Made by a program: the position numbers and the translations under genes | Source: Chryseosolibacter sp049791675 | GTDB lineage: Bacteria; Bacteroidota; Bacteroidia; Cytophagales; Cyclobacteriaceae | Assembly (NCBI GenBank): GCA_049791675.1 | Contig: JBARAD010000354.1 | Coordinates: 37,436 to 101,435 of the forward strand | Length of the DNA: 64,000 bases | Direction: 5' to 3' | Part shown: positions 46,370 through 56,569 of the stretch, one piece after another | Layout of the letters: every line of letters starts with the position of its first letter | Position numbering within the stretch: position 1 is the stretch's first letter | The notes under the pieces: generated by a model | Database searches by the model: none | What the model was told of the DNA's origin: nothing | The model's input: the letters and a program-made list of their open reading frames with translations, nothing else

Positions 46370-49300
46370 ATGATGCATCGTTTACTCAAACTTTTTACGT
46401 TATGTTTTCTGGTGAGCGCCTCCGCCGTGGCGCAGACCGTCACCGGGAGAGTGACCAGCGCCCAGGACGGATCGCCGTTACCGGGAGTTTCCGTTCTGGT
46501 CAAAGGAACTACCAACGGCACGACTAGTGACGCTGATGGAAGGTTTTCTTTGAATGTACCTGACACGCAGTCCGCGGTACTGACAATGTCTTTTATCGGT
46601 TATAAGGCTCAGGAAATTCAGGTTAATAACCGGACTACGATTGATGTTTCAATGGTAGAAGATGTCACTACTTTCGATGAAGTCGTGGTTATCGGATATG
46701 GAACCCAAAAACGATCGGACCTTACAGGAGCCGTTGGTTCGGTCAATGAAGACAAGTTAAGAGAGCGCCCTGCGCCTTCCTTAAACCAGGCTTTATCTGG
46801 CAAGATCGCGGGGGTACAGGTGAACACGAACTCGGGTCGTCCGGGAGGAAAGGCCAATGTCCGGATCCGTGGTTTCAGTTCCATTAACTCTTCCAATAAT
46901 CCCCTTTATGTAGTGGATGGGGTACAGCTACCACAGGGAAACCAGGACCAGTTCAGCCAGTCTATTGACTATATAAATCCCAACGACGTTGTGTCCGTCG
47001 AAGTGTTGAAAGATGCATCCTCGACTGCGATCTACGGAGCACGGGGCGCAAATGGTGTGATCCTGATTACCACGAAACGTGGACAGTCTGGAGAAGGAAG
47101 GGTAACGTACGATGTGGATTTCAGTGTTCCGACAAAGGCACCCAATGAGCGCGAAGCTTTGAATGCGAAGGAATATATGATGGTAGAGGATCTTGCCTAT
47201 GCGAATATGGCAAAGTTTGACCCGGCTGGATGGACTGCTGGGAAATATGCAAACCTTAACCCTGCATTACGCAGAACCGATCCGAGAATTTTTGATGCGA
47301 ATGGCAACAACCTGTACGATACAGACTGGTACAAAGAAAGTACCCAGCAAAAGCTGTCTCAAAACCATCAACTTGGTTTTACCGGTGGAAATGAGCGTAC
47401 GACCTATTCCCTTTCCCTCGGATTTCGCGACGACCAGGGCTTGTTAAAGACCTCCTATCTTACCCGTTATTCCGGACGATTTACCGTGGACGACCAGATC
47501 AAGAAATGGTTGAAGATAGGCGGTACCCTCAGTTATAATAACCAGGAGGAAAACCTGGTGGATATCAACGACGCCGTCGCCAGACAGATCGTTGAAGACT
47601 TTCCGTTTATGCCAGTGCAATATGCTGACGGAACCTATGCCAATAACAGGGATTATCCCCTGGCGGAAGGATCCTTCAGTTCTGTCAACAGGTTGATGAA
47701 CAGGGATTATATTCTCAATACACAAACCACTTTGGGTAGCGTTTATTCCAACATTACCTTTGCGAAAGGTCTTGAGATGCGCACGGTTTTAGGGGCAAAC
47801 GTTGTCACGCAGGAGAACAACGAATTCAGCGCAAGCACCCTGGCGTCTAACGGGATCGCTACTGCTTCTACCAGCAACAAAAGAGAAAGTTTCTGGTCAC
47901 TGGAGAACTACCTGACCTATACTAAAACGATCAATGAAATCCACGCCCTCACGGCCCTTTTAGGGGTCTCCTGGCAGGAAACAAATTTTTTCCTGATCGA
48001 CCAGGGATCGCGGAATTTTCCAAGCAACTTCTTTCACTATAACAACATAGGAGCAGGAAGTGATAACCGGACTGTTTTCTCAAATGCGAGCAGACAGGCG
48101 TTGAACTCCTATTTCGGAAGGGTTAACTACAGCCTGATGGGTAAGTACCTATTGACAGTAACAGGCCGTGCGGATGGATCGTCGAAGTTTGGGGAAAATA
48201 ACAAGTTCTCATTCTTCCCTTCTGCTGCGTTGGCCTGGAGGATCTCTGACGAGTCATTCCTCGCTGATCACCGGTTCATATCCAACCTGAAATTGCGCAC
48301 CAGTTATGGTCTGACCGGAAACTCTGAAATACCTCCGTACTCTTCATTGTCACTGCTTAGCTCCAATTACCGGACGGTGTGGGGCAATACACCTGTGGGT
48401 GGCACCGGCGTTAACAGGTTAGGTAACCCTGATCTGAGATGGGAAAAAACAGCTCAAACCGATGTTGGTATCGAACTGGGCTTGTTCAACAACAGGTTGA
48501 ATCTCGAAGCTGACTACTATTACAGAAAAACTACCGACATGTTGCTTGATGCTCCGGTCCCTCAATCAACCGGATATTCAACCTACCGGTATAATGTCGG
48601 ATCCATGGAGAATAAGGGGATAGAACTATCCCTCAGCGGCGTGGTCGTGCAAACGAATAATGTCACGTGGAATTCGAGCTTCAATATCTCGATGAACAGG
48701 AACAAGGTGCTTTCACTGGCGAATTCTTCCGACATCTTTAACGTGGGGGGACCAGGTATAACCAACCCTACAAGCATCATCAGAATCGGAGAACCCGCAG
48801 GAGCCTTCTGGGGACTTGTGAGATTAGGCGTATGGGGAACCGACGAGGCTGATGAAGCCGCACAATTCAGAAGCTACAGAAATAATCTTACCATGTTGCC
48901 CGGCGACATCAAGTACCTGGATGTGAACGGTGATAAGGCTATTAACGATGCAGACAGGATGATCATCGGTAACGGTAGCCCCGACGGGTGGGGTGCTTTC
49001 ACAAACAGCGTGCGGTTTAAGAACCTTGATTTTACGCTTGAGCTCCAATACTCATACGGGAATGATCTCATGGACATGAACCTGCACGCCAGCGAAGACC
49101 GTCAGGCGCTTGCCAACAGTTACAGGACCGTCCTGAATGCGTGGACTCCGGAAAATCAAAACACCATGATCGCACAGATCCGTGAAACGAGAGCAGGCTA
49201 TGTAACCAATGTGGATTCTCATTGGGTGCAGGACGGATCTTTCATCCGCGGCAGAAACATGCTCTTAGGTTATACCTTCAATGAAAGCGTTCTGAATAGA

Positions 49301-49495
49301 TTGGCGCTGGACAGACTGAGGATCTATGCATCTGTTCAAAATTTCTTTTTGATCGTAGATGACGAAGTCATTGGCGACCCCGAGGTTACCCCGATTCGCG
49401 GTGGAAATGGCGATAACGTGTTCTCGCAGGGAATGAAATGGCACGAATATCCTAAATCAAAAGTATTTATGGTTGGTCTCCAGATTGGCCTGTAA
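46370..49495 (+). CDS. SusC/RagA-family TonB-dependent receptor
   Basis: A complete 1041-residue SusC with a short signal peptide (MMHRLLKLFTLCFLVSASAVAQ), carboxypeptidase-regulatory-like domain right after it (TVTGRVTSAQDGSPLPGVSV, VKGTTNGTTSDADGRFSLNV), the linker DEVVVIGYGTQKRSDLTGAV, plug with SVEVLKDASSTAIYGARGAN, and a barrel ending in VGLQIGL. No STN domain. The SusD partner follows 25 bases downstream, and a DUF1080 protein and propeller-cytochrome gene come after that. Confidence 0.96.
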   Translation: MMHRLLKLFTLCFLVSASAVAQTVTGRVTSAQDGSPLPGVSVLVKGTTNGTTSDADGRFSLNVPDTQSAVLTMSFIGYKAQEIQVNNRTTIDVSMVEDVTTFDEVVVIGYGTQKRSDLTGAVGSVNEDKLRERPAPSLNQALSGKIAGVQVNTNSGRPGGKANVRIRGFSSINSSNNPLYVVDGVQLPQGNQDQFSQSIDYINPNDVVSVEVLKDASSTAIYGARGANGVILITTKRGQSGEGRVTYDVDFSVPTKAPNEREALNAKEYMMVEDLAYANMAKFDPAGWTAGKYANLNPALRRTDPRIFDANGNNLYDTDWYKESTQQKLSQNHQLGFTGGNERTTYSLSLGFRDDQGLLKTSYLTRYSGRFTVDDQIKKWLKIGGTLSYNNQEENLVDINDAVARQIVEDFPFMPVQYADGTYANNRDYPLAEGSFSSVNRLMNRDYILNTQTTLGSVYSNITFAKGLEMRTVLGANVVTQENNEFSASTLASNGIATASTSNKRESFWSLENYLTYTKTINEIHALTALLGVSWQETNFFLIDQGSRNFPSNFFHYNNIGAGSDNRTVFSNASRQALNSYFGRVNYSLMGKYLLTVTGRADGSSKFGENNKFSFFPSAALAWRISDESFLADHRFISNLKLRTSYGLTGNSEIPPYSSLSLLSSNYRTVWGNTPVGGTGVNRLGNPDLRWEKTAQTDVGIELGLFNNRLNLEADYYYRKTTDMLLDAPVPQSTGYSTYRYNVGSMENKGIELSLSGVVVQTNNVTWNSSFNISMNRNKVLSLANSSDIFNVGGPGITNPTSIIRIGEPAGAFWGLVRLGVWGTDEADEAAQFRSYRNNLTMLPGDIKYLDVNGDKAINDADRMIIGNGSPDGWGAFTNSVRFKNLDFTLELQYSYGNDLMDMNLHASEDRQALANSYRTVLNAWTPENQNTMIAQIRETRAGYVTNVDSHWVQDGSFIRGRNMLLGYTFNESVLNRLALDRLRIYASVQNFFLIVDDEVIGDPEVTPIRGGNGDNVFSQGMKWHEYPKSKVFMVGLQIGL

Positions 49496-49520
49496 TTAAT
49501 TATTGCTAAAAGAATTTACT

Positions 49521-51074
49521 ATGAAGAATTATAGATTAAAAGATGCAAGCAAACTGTTCCTCTCATGCGCGCTGTTCTTTGGCATGACAGCTTGCTCCGA
49601 CTTTTTGAAGGAAGAGGACCCGTCAAACCTTACTCCTGAAAGCTTTTACAAAACCAGTAAAGACGCCGATGTTGCGATTGCCGCAGCGTATGCTGATACA
49701 CGGTTCTTTGGAGATGGCGCAGGAATTTTTTCTTCCAACTGGCAACTATTGGAAGCGCCTACCGGGACGACAACAACGGAAACAGCACAGAATTCAGACC
49801 TGAACAATCTGTATTCACTCTCGTATGATCCGAATACCGGTCACATCCAGAATTGGTGGAGAGGACTTTACAGGGTAATCGCCAACGCGAACCTGGTCAT
49901 TGCAAATGTGCCGGGAATAACGATGGATGAAGCGCATAAGAACCGGGTTCTGGGTGAAGCCAGGTTCCTCCGGGCCTGGGCATATTTTTATGCCGTCAGA
50001 CTTTGGGGTGATGTTCCTTTAACACTCGAACCTCACTATTATGTTACGGACAGATCGTTTCCTTCCCGGAGCCCCCAGGCCGAAGTGTACGATCAGATTG
50101 TAGCTGACCTGGTCAGTGCTGAATCCGCCGGCTTGTCATGGACGGATGGAAGCGGACGGGTTTCTCAGTCTGCTGTAAAATCTCTCTTATCAAAGGTCTA
50201 TCTTACCATGGCCGGATACCCTTTGAGTAAGGGAACCGCGTACTATGCTTTGGCCGCAGCAAAGGCGAAAGAAGTAATCGATAACGCCGGAAGCATTAAC
50301 CTTTTCCCAACCTATAGGGAGATTCATGATCCTGCGAATAATAACAAAACGGAACACATTTTCAGCATTCAATACAATTCCGATGTTGCTGAGAATCCAA
50401 TGACCAACATGTTTCCGAACTTCAAGGCGGTAACCTATCGCGGGAACTCCGGAACAGGAAGCACGATCCCGACGGTATCATTTTATAATTCATACGAACC
50501 AGGTGACTTGCGCGCAGTTGATCGCGAAGGATGGTTCTATTTGAACTACTATACAAATGGTAACGGCGCGCTTTTTTCTCTCGGCGCTCCTTATATTTTC
50601 AAGCACTTTAACGTGACGGCCAACGGCGGTCCTGGCGTTGAAGGTTCTAAAAAGGATAATTTGAATGTCCCGATGATCCGCTTTGCCGAGGTCCTTTTAA
50701 TTTATGCCGAAGCGCAAAACGAAGCAGACGGTGCTCCCAATCAGGCAGCCTACGATGCATTCAAAAGGATCAGGGACAGAGCACAATTGGCAACACCCGA
50801 CCTTGCCTCATTTAACCAGACAACATTCAGGGAAGCTGTGTGGCGTGAACGCTGGCATGAACTTGCTTTTGAGGGTATCACCTGGTTTGATATGGTTCGC
50901 CTGAGAAAGGTTTACAACCAGACCAACAATGGCTTTGATGATTTCGTCGGGCACATATTATTGAACTCGAATCAGGCATTACAGGCAAAGCATTTGCTGT
51001 TCCCTCTTACGAGATCTGAAATGATCAATAATCCAAACCTTACACCTCAAAACCCTGACTATACAGGTATATAG
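49521..51074 (+). CDS. SusD/RagB-family surface lipoprotein
   Basis: A 517-residue SusD from the ATG at 49521; an in-frame TTG at 49503 is less likely. Lipobox FGMTAC with Cys25, then SDFLKEEDP, acidic as in surface lipoproteins. Core motifs: VLGEARFLRAWAYFYAVRLWGD and, at the C-terminus, IRFAEVLLIYAEAQNEAD and VWRERWHELAFEGITWFDMVRL. It should pair with the SusC 25 bases upstream. A hairpin terminator lies about 50 bases after its stop. Confidence 0.95.
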   Translation: MKNYRLKDASKLFLSCALFFGMTACSDFLKEEDPSNLTPESFYKTSKDADVAIAAAYADTRFFGDGAGIFSSNWQLLEAPTGTTTTETAQNSDLNNLYSLSYDPNTGHIQNWWRGLYRVIANANLVIANVPGITMDEAHKNRVLGEARFLRAWAYFYAVRLWGDVPLTLEPHYYVTDRSFPSRSPQAEVYDQIVADLVSAESAGLSWTDGSGRVSQSAVKSLLSKVYLTMAGYPLSKGTAYYALAAAKAKEVIDNAGSINLFPTYREIHDPANNNKTEHIFSIQYNSDVAENPMTNMFPNFKAVTYRGNSGTGSTIPTVSFYNSYEPGDLRAVDREGWFYLNYYTNGNGALFSLGAPYIFKHFNVTANGGPGVEGSKKDNLNVPMIRFAEVLLIYAEAQNEADGAPNQAAYDAFKRIRDRAQLATPDLASFNQTTFREAVWRERWHELAFEGITWFDMVRLRKVYNQTNNGFDDFVGHILLNSNQALQAKHLLFPLTRSEMINNPNLTPQNPDYTGI

Positions 51075-51125
51075 GTCAACAATTTCCCGATAGCGGGAAC
51101 AGTTTAGAAGTTCACACATTCATTA

Positions 51126-51163
51126 AAAGCCATCTCGTCGGTAAATGCTGATGGGATGGCTTT
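51126..51163 (+). terminator. Probable terminator after the fourth SusC/SusD pair
   Basis: Arms aaagccatc (51126-51134) and gatggcttt (51155-51163) pair perfectly over 9 bp around a 20-nt loop, followed by attctctt. Further on, 51281-51300 is a 10-base unit (aaacctgata) repeated twice in tandem just ahead of the next gene. Confidence 0.65.
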
Positions 51164-51311
51164 ATTCTCTTCAATAACATTTTACGCATGCTGCGTCAGT
51201 GGAGATCCTCCGTTACAAAATCAACGATGTCTGATATCCAATGCCTGCAACTTTTCCTGACTGGATCCTGATGATGCCTGAAACCTGATAAAACCTGATA
51301 AAAAATTGTGC

Positions 51312-52718
51312 ATGAGATACCTTTTCACGCTCCTGATCTGTTCGTATATCGCGCCGGTAACCAATGCCCAGGAGATTGTTCCGATTGACGGGCTTGCCGC
51401 ATTCAAAGACGCCGGAGAAACATGGAAGCTTGCCGGCGGTGTTTCCGCCGACCTGGCGAAGCCGAACGTCCTGTACGTCAGGGAAGGTCAAAAGATTCTG
51501 GTAAATCGCCCGGACGAGAAAAATAAGGGGCAGGACCTTTTCACGAATCGTGAATTCGGAGACATGGATCTCGAGCTCGATTTTCTGATGGCCAAAGGCT
51601 CGAACTCAGGGATCTACCTCCATGGCCGGTACGAAATTCAACTTGAGGATAGCTGGACCGTTAGAAGCCCTTCTTCAGGGAAGAATGGCGGCATCTATGA
51701 ACGCTGGGATGAACAGCGTCCAGCCGGCCAAAAAGGCTATGAAGGACATCCTCCAAGGCTGAATGCAAGTCGCGCGCCCGGTCTCTGGCAGCACCTGAAA
51801 ATTTCCTTTCAGGCGCCGCGCTTCGACGGTACCGGAAAAAAGATCCAGCCCGCAAAAATTCTCCAGGTAACGTTGAACGGGGTTCTTATCCATGAAGATG
51901 TTGAACTGTCGGGCCCCACCCGCGGAGGCATGGGGGAGGAAAAAACGACCGGTCCATTGCGGTTCCAGGGCGATCACGGCGCCGTGGCCTTCCGCAATAT
52001 CACAATAACGGATTATGGCTCCGCCCGTCCTGAATCCGAAGATGCCAAACCATACCGCGTTTACCCGATCCTTGTAAGAGGTGTTGACAACCCTGTCTTC
52101 CGCAGTTTCATGGACCTGCCTGGAGGTACCCGGGTGATACACGCTGTTTCCGCAAGCAGCGAAGAGAATGTTCACTATACCTATGATATGGATACCGGTT
52201 CCATTATCCAGGTCTGGCGCGGAGATTTTCTGGATGCAACCCCCATGTGGTACAGCCGAGGCGACGGATCATCCCGGCCTGCAGGCGCCGTGCAGACGTT
52301 CGGTAACCCGGTAACAACCATCAGCAAGCTTCCCTCCGCCAAAGCTCCCTGGAAACAGGACACGACAGGTACCGGTTTCAAACCAAAAGGATATGTGATC
52401 GATCAGCATGACAATCCCGCTTTCAGGTACGCGTTGAACGGGATCACCGTGACCGATGCAACGGATGCACTTCCCACCGGGGAGGGCATTCGCAGACACC
52501 TGACCCTGTCGGCACCTGCAAAAGATCTTTACGTCCGGCTGGCAGCAGGATCAAGCATCGAGCTGGTGGAGAAAGGCCTCTATATCGTTGATGATAACGC
52601 CTACTATCTTCGCATAGAGGATGCCGGCGGCGCTGAACCCGTGATCCGGAATACCGACGGCCAAACCGAATTAATCCTGCCCATAGCCATGGAGTTGACA
52701 TACACCCTGTTGTTTTAA
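51312..52718 (+). CDS. Secreted DUF1080 (3-keto-disaccharide hydrolase type) protein with unnamed C-terminal domain
   Basis: A 468-residue protein from the ATG at 51312, which gives the signal peptide MRYLFTLLICSYIAPVTNAQ. Residues about 28-235 form a DUF1080 domain (concanavalin-like sandwich): FGDMDLELDFLMAKGSNSGIYLHGRYEIQ, LWQHLKISFQAPRF and GPLRFQGDHGAVAFRNI are classic for it (each quoted in part by its core). This family hydrolyses 3-keto-glycosides. Residues about 245-468 form a second domain homologous to the C-terminus of the cupredoxin fusion at 9002 (WRGDFLDATPMWYSRG, NPAFRYALNGITVTD, PTGEGIRRHLTL). The propeller-cytochrome gene follows after 2 bases, so oxidation and hydrolysis of the sugar are probably coupled. 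Confidence 0.87.
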   Translation: MRYLFTLLICSYIAPVTNAQEIVPIDGLAAFKDAGETWKLAGGVSADLAKPNVLYVREGQKILVNRPDEKNKGQDLFTNREFGDMDLELDFLMAKGSNSGIYLHGRYEIQLEDSWTVRSPSSGKNGGIYERWDEQRPAGQKGYEGHPPRLNASRAPGLWQHLKISFQAPRFDGTGKKIQPAKILQVTLNGVLIHEDVELSGPTRGGMGEEKTTGPLRFQGDHGAVAFRNITITDYGSARPESEDAKPYRVYPILVRGVDNPVFRSFMDLPGGTRVIHAVSASSEENVHYTYDMDTGSIIQVWRGDFLDATPMWYSRGDGSSRPAGAVQTFGNPVTTISKLPSAKAPWKQDTTGTGFKPKGYVIDQHDNPAFRYALNGITVTDATDALPTGEGIRRHLTLSAPAKDLYVRLAAGSSIELVEKGLYIVDDNAYYLRIEDAGGAEPVIRNTDGQTELILPIAMELTYTLLF

Positions 52719-52720
52719 TC

Positions 52721-54721
52721 ATGTCCGATATGAAATACGACTGCATGAAACTTCTTGAAAAGGGAAAAAGAATCCTGGTCAGCGCATTACTCGTTGGCTT
52801 CATAAGCCTGAACACCATTGCCCAGGATATTCCCGGAGAAGAAAAGTTCTTTAACATTGTTCCCGTATTCTCCCCGCAAGACGCCAGGCTTGAAGTGGGT
52901 GGCCTGACCGTAATGCCCAACGGCAACCTGGCATTATCAACAAGGCATGGGGAAATATTCATTGTTGAGAATCCGACAAGCCAAAGGCCGTTCTTCCGAA
53001 AATTTGCCGCTGGCCTGCACGAAGTATTGGGACTCGTTTACAAAGAGGGAGCCTTCTATTGCGCGCAGCGGGGCGAGCTCACCAAAATTACAGATACCAA
53101 CCACGATGGCAAGGGTGATGTCTTCGAAACCATTTATGCATGGCCGCTCTCAGGAAATTATCACGAATACAGTTATGGTCCACAGATTGCGCCTGACGGC
53201 TCCTTCTTTGTGACGACAAACCTTGGTTTTTTCAACGGCGAATCCTGGCGTGGAAGGAGTGCTGTACCGTGGCGGGGCTGGGCGCTGAAGATTTTTGAAG
53301 ACGGTCGCATGGAACCATGGGCAACAGGCATGCGCTCACCCTGCGGGCTGGGCATCATTGATGGCGAATTGTTCTACACAGACAACCAGGGTGAGTATAT
53401 CGCTTCCGGCGGCCTCTGGCACGTGCGGAAAGGAGATTTTATGGGAAATCCTGCAGGGCTTGACTGGGCCAGCCAGCCATCCTCACCTGTAAAGGTCGCG
53501 GCCAGCCACTTGCACAGCAGGATCGATCCCCGGCGAACAAAGGATGACGAAGGTAAATATGTTCGTCCGCAGAATATAGAGAATGAAAAGATTATAACAC
53601 TCGCTGACGTAAACAAGGATATACCATCGCTGCGCCTGCCTGCTGTCTGGCTTCCCTATGGTTATCTCGGCATATCGACTTCTGAACCAATCGTAATTCC
53701 CGAAGGTAATTTTGGCCCTTTTGCAGGACAGGTGCTCGTGGGTGACCAGGGTATGAGCATGATCTCCCGCGTCTTTCTTGAAAAAATCAACGGTGAATAT
53801 CAGGGTGCAGCCTTTGCATTTCGCAGCGGATTCCGCTCAGGCGTGCTGAGGATGGCCTGGGCAAAAGATGGATCCCTTTTCGTAGGGGAGACCCGGCGGG
53901 GTTGGGGTTCATCCGGTGACGCGGATGAAGGACTGGAGCGATTGGTCTGGACGAATGAGGTCCCCTTTGAAATGAAGGCAGTCCGTGCAATGCCCGACGG
54001 GTTCGAAATTGAATTCACGAAACCCGTCGATCCCGCAACCGCGGAAGATCTTGCTTCTTATTCGGTCGAAAGCTTCATCTATAAATATCATGTGGTTTAT
54101 GGTAGCCCCCCCGTTAATCAGGAGAAATGCAATGTCACGGGCGTGAACCTTTCCCCTGACGGTACAAGGGCCCGTATCGTGGTTGAAAATCTGCGTCCAG
54201 CGTATATTCATAAGATCTACCTGCAGGGTGTCCGAGACAAGGCGCAGGCCCACCCGCTGCTGCATCCCACGGCCTACTACACGCTCAATCATATTCCGGC
54301 AGGACGAAAATTGCCCGCACATGAATTGATCACCAGGAATTCTGCTGTTTCGACAAAGGCAACTGTTACCACCGCTGCGAAGAAGAATAATAAAAAAGCG
54401 GAAGCAACGGCAGGGGTAGGTGTTACTCCCAAGCCGGCAGCGAAGGAACCGTCCGGGAAGGCCCCCGGTTTCTTTGAAGTGAAAGGACTGTTGGTGAATT
54501 ACACGTGCACGGCATGTCATACTACCCGCAATAAGCAGATCGGTCCGGGCTTCACAGAAATTGCGGAACGCGGATACAGCAACGAGAAGATTGTCGAACT
54601 CATCCACAGCCCGCAACCTCAGAACTGGCCGGGATATGAAACCGCCATGCCCCCGATGCCGCACGTGGTTTACGAGGATGCGATAAAGATAGCTGCGTGG
54701 ATCAATTCATTGGATGATTAA
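52721..54721 (+). CDS. Glucose/sorbosone-dehydrogenase-like propeller fused to cytochrome c
   Basis: A 666-residue exported protein (signal near Met9: MKLLEKGKRILVSALLVGF; the first ATG at 52721 is given). Residues about 50-400 form a propeller like that at 10174: VGGLTVMPNGNLALSTRHGE, GNYHEYSYGPQIAPDGSFFV, GMRSPCGLGIIDGELFYTDNQGEY. Next is an Ig-like domain (PDGFEIEFTKPVDPATAED), a low-complexity Ala/Lys/Pro linker (about 540-585), and a cytochrome c domain with the heme motif CTACH at 596-600 and a Met ligand candidate in MPPMPH near the end. Electrons from the oxidised substrate would pass to the fused heme. It is placed 2 bases after the DUF1080 gene. Confidence 0.9.
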   Translation: MSDMKYDCMKLLEKGKRILVSALLVGFISLNTIAQDIPGEEKFFNIVPVFSPQDARLEVGGLTVMPNGNLALSTRHGEIFIVENPTSQRPFFRKFAAGLHEVLGLVYKEGAFYCAQRGELTKITDTNHDGKGDVFETIYAWPLSGNYHEYSYGPQIAPDGSFFVTTNLGFFNGESWRGRSAVPWRGWALKIFEDGRMEPWATGMRSPCGLGIIDGELFYTDNQGEYIASGGLWHVRKGDFMGNPAGLDWASQPSSPVKVAASHLHSRIDPRRTKDDEGKYVRPQNIENEKIITLADVNKDIPSLRLPAVWLPYGYLGISTSEPIVIPEGNFGPFAGQVLVGDQGMSMISRVFLEKINGEYQGAAFAFRSGFRSGVLRMAWAKDGSLFVGETRRGWGSSGDADEGLERLVWTNEVPFEMKAVRAMPDGFEIEFTKPVDPATAEDLASYSVESFIYKYHVVYGSPPVNQEKCNVTGVNLSPDGTRARIVVENLRPAYIHKIYLQGVRDKAQAHPLLHPTAYYTLNHIPAGRKLPAHELITRNSAVSTKATVTTAAKKNNKKAEATAGVGVTPKPAAKEPSGKAPGFFEVKGLLVNYTCTACHTTRNKQIGPGFTEIAERGYSNEKIVELIHSPQPQNWPGYETAMPPMPHVVYEDAIKIAAWINSLDD

Positions 54722-54733
54722 GGACCGGGCCAT

Positions 54734-54756
54734 CACCATGGCAATGCCGCATGGTG
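54734..54756. terminator. Short hairpin between convergent genes
   Basis: A 7-bp inverted repeat (caccatg 54734-54740, catggtg 54750-54756) sits in the 48-base gap between the convergent propeller-cytochrome and T9SS genes; a short T run follows on the plus strand. Possibly a shared terminator. Confidence 0.45.
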
Positions 54757-54769
54757 TTTGGCAATGGAT

Positions 54770-56347
54770 CTAGCGCAGGATCGTCACCAGCCCCTTTACA
54801 TACCCTTCCGGTGTACTCGTTTTGAGGTCAATGGTATAGAAGTAGGTATCTGCAGGCAGTAATTCACCGTTCAGCCGCCCATCCCATTCATTTTGAAAGC
54901 CGATGGACTCATACACCAACGCGCCCATCTTATTGTAAACTCTGATGCGGGCATGTGAATACGCCTCTTCGCTCTTGAGCGGAACAATCCTCCAGGTATC
55001 GTTGGCGAGATCGCCGTTTGGAGTGAAGCCCGTCGGAATTTCCAGGGCCACCGCTGCGCGTCCGAATTGCAGGGTCCTTTCAACAACTTCACTTGCGGAT
55101 TTACCGTCATTCACAAGAATATACAACACCTTGCCATCTGAGGGTGCAATGGTCTGAAAGTATACAGACCTGATCGCCTCCGTATAACTGGAAGGGGAGG
55201 CTTGACCCAGCAGTGTCAGCATGCCCTTGTCCGGATCAAATACCGCACGGATATTCTTGTTGTCCGTAGGCGTAAAGTAAAGTTTATCAGCGTTGACCTG
55301 ATATCCTCCGGCACGCAATCCTATTTCGGCGAACATGATACTGTCCCCATCCGGGTCTGAGACAGTCACTGTCTCGGTGATCGCTGCGGACAGATCACCC
55401 GAAGTGTAGAAAAGCGGATCGGTTTCCAGATCGGTGATGCGCGGGATATCATTGACGGGCGTTACGGAAATAACAAGGTTAAACGGCTTGCTGGTATTTT
55501 TTCCATCATTGACCGTTACGGGTACCGTGATCTTACCGTAAAAATCCGCAGCCGGGGTCACCGTAGTGTTGGAGAACGTATAGTCCGGTCCTGATGAAAT
55601 GTTTAAAGTGAATCCCTGCGGATAATTGCTGTCATTGTCGACCACGGTCAGGTGGCTGAACAAGATCGTCAAAGGTTGATCCTCATTGGTTTGTAGTGTA
55701 GCCTGACCGGTAATCTCCGGAACGCGGTTCACGGGCTTTACTTCGATCGGCAACGCATACGGGGAGGAATCGACCAGACCATCGTTCACGGAAACATTGA
55801 CAGAAAGTGTCCCGGAAAATCCCGCCTGAGGTGTGACGGTAGCACCATTCACACTGTAATTGTTACCCGGCAATATTGTCATCGTAAAATCATCGGGATA
55901 TTTATTATCGGGATCACTGACAGTAAGATGTCCGGATTGCAGGGTTATCGGTTGATTTTCGTTGGTGGAGAGGGTGGCGTGCGCTGTGATCACGGGCTTA
56001 TCATTAACGGGATGAACCGTGATCTCAAGATCGAATTTATTGCTCTCATCCTGCCCGTCGTGCACCGTTACGGGTACTTTTAACGTTCCGGAAAAGTTCG
56101 GTGAAGGGGTGACAACAGCACCCAGCAGGCTATAATTTGAACCGGCGTAAACCGCCATCGTGAAGCCCCACGGATAGAACCAGTCATCGGCATCCTCAAC
56201 ATCGAGGTGTGACATCAGAATCGTGATGCCCTGGTCTTCATTTGTGCTCAGTTGATCCTGACCCACGATCTTCGGCTTGCGGTTATTTTGGCCCGCTGCA
56301 TGCAAAGAAAGGAGGCAAAAGACAACGAAAACAACGGCGGATCTCAT
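54770..56347 (-). CDS. T9SS-secreted protein with three cadherin-like repeats and type B sorting domain
   Basis: A 525-residue secreted protein. Signal peptide MRSAVVFVVFCLLSLHAAGQ; then three successive repeats of about 92 residues, each with a STNEDQ or STNENQ motif, a DxD/N-type calcium region, VTPxxxFSGTL and a closing PVND or PVNR (about 24-115, 116-207, 208-299); then a fourth, diverged Ig-like part (about 300-435). The last 85 residues are the type B T9SS/gliding-motility C-terminal domain: FTPNGDLANDTWRI, RIRVYNKMGALVYES, NEWDGRLNGELLPADTYFYTID. It is exported by the type 9 system and may be a surface adhesin. No catalytic domain is seen. Promoter not identified in 56348-56569. Confidence 0.9.
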   Translation of the reverse strand: MRSAVVFVVFCLLSLHAAGQNNRKPKIVGQDQLSTNEDQGITILMSHLDVEDADDWFYPWGFTMAVYAGSNYSLLGAVVTPSPNFSGTLKVPVTVHDGQDESNKFDLEITVHPVNDKPVITAHATLSTNENQPITLQSGHLTVSDPDNKYPDDFTMTILPGNNYSVNGATVTPQAGFSGTLSVNVSVNDGLVDSSPYALPIEVKPVNRVPEITGQATLQTNEDQPLTILFSHLTVVDNDSNYPQGFTLNISSGPDYTFSNTTVTPAADFYGKITVPVTVNDGKNTSKPFNLVISVTPVNDIPRITDLETDPLFYTSGDLSAAITETVTVSDPDGDSIMFAEIGLRAGGYQVNADKLYFTPTDNKNIRAVFDPDKGMLTLLGQASPSSYTEAIRSVYFQTIAPSDGKVLYILVNDGKSASEVVERTLQFGRAAVALEIPTGFTPNGDLANDTWRIVPLKSEEAYSHARIRVYNKMGALVYESIGFQNEWDGRLNGELLPADTYFYTIDLKTSTPEGYVKGLVTILR

Positions 56348-56569
56348 AGAAATGTTGGATTAACAAAGATGTGAACCCAGCAGGAATGAACGGTATGCTG
56401 AGACACACTTGTCCAATGACATACTGTAAAAAAGTGTGCCGCTTCGCCCTGCCAATGACGTGAATAGGGGATAATAAAAACTCACCGTGAGGAGCCTACG
56501 CCGATCTGTAAGCGTGATCCGCCAGGATAACACATAACCCTGCAGGTTCCCGGTGATTACAAACCTGTG

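Noticed and set aside
3949..54721. Anti-phage or secondary-metabolite gene cluster
   Set aside because: No nuclease, helicase, toxin, carrier protein or synthase domain is seen; the content is transport and catabolic.
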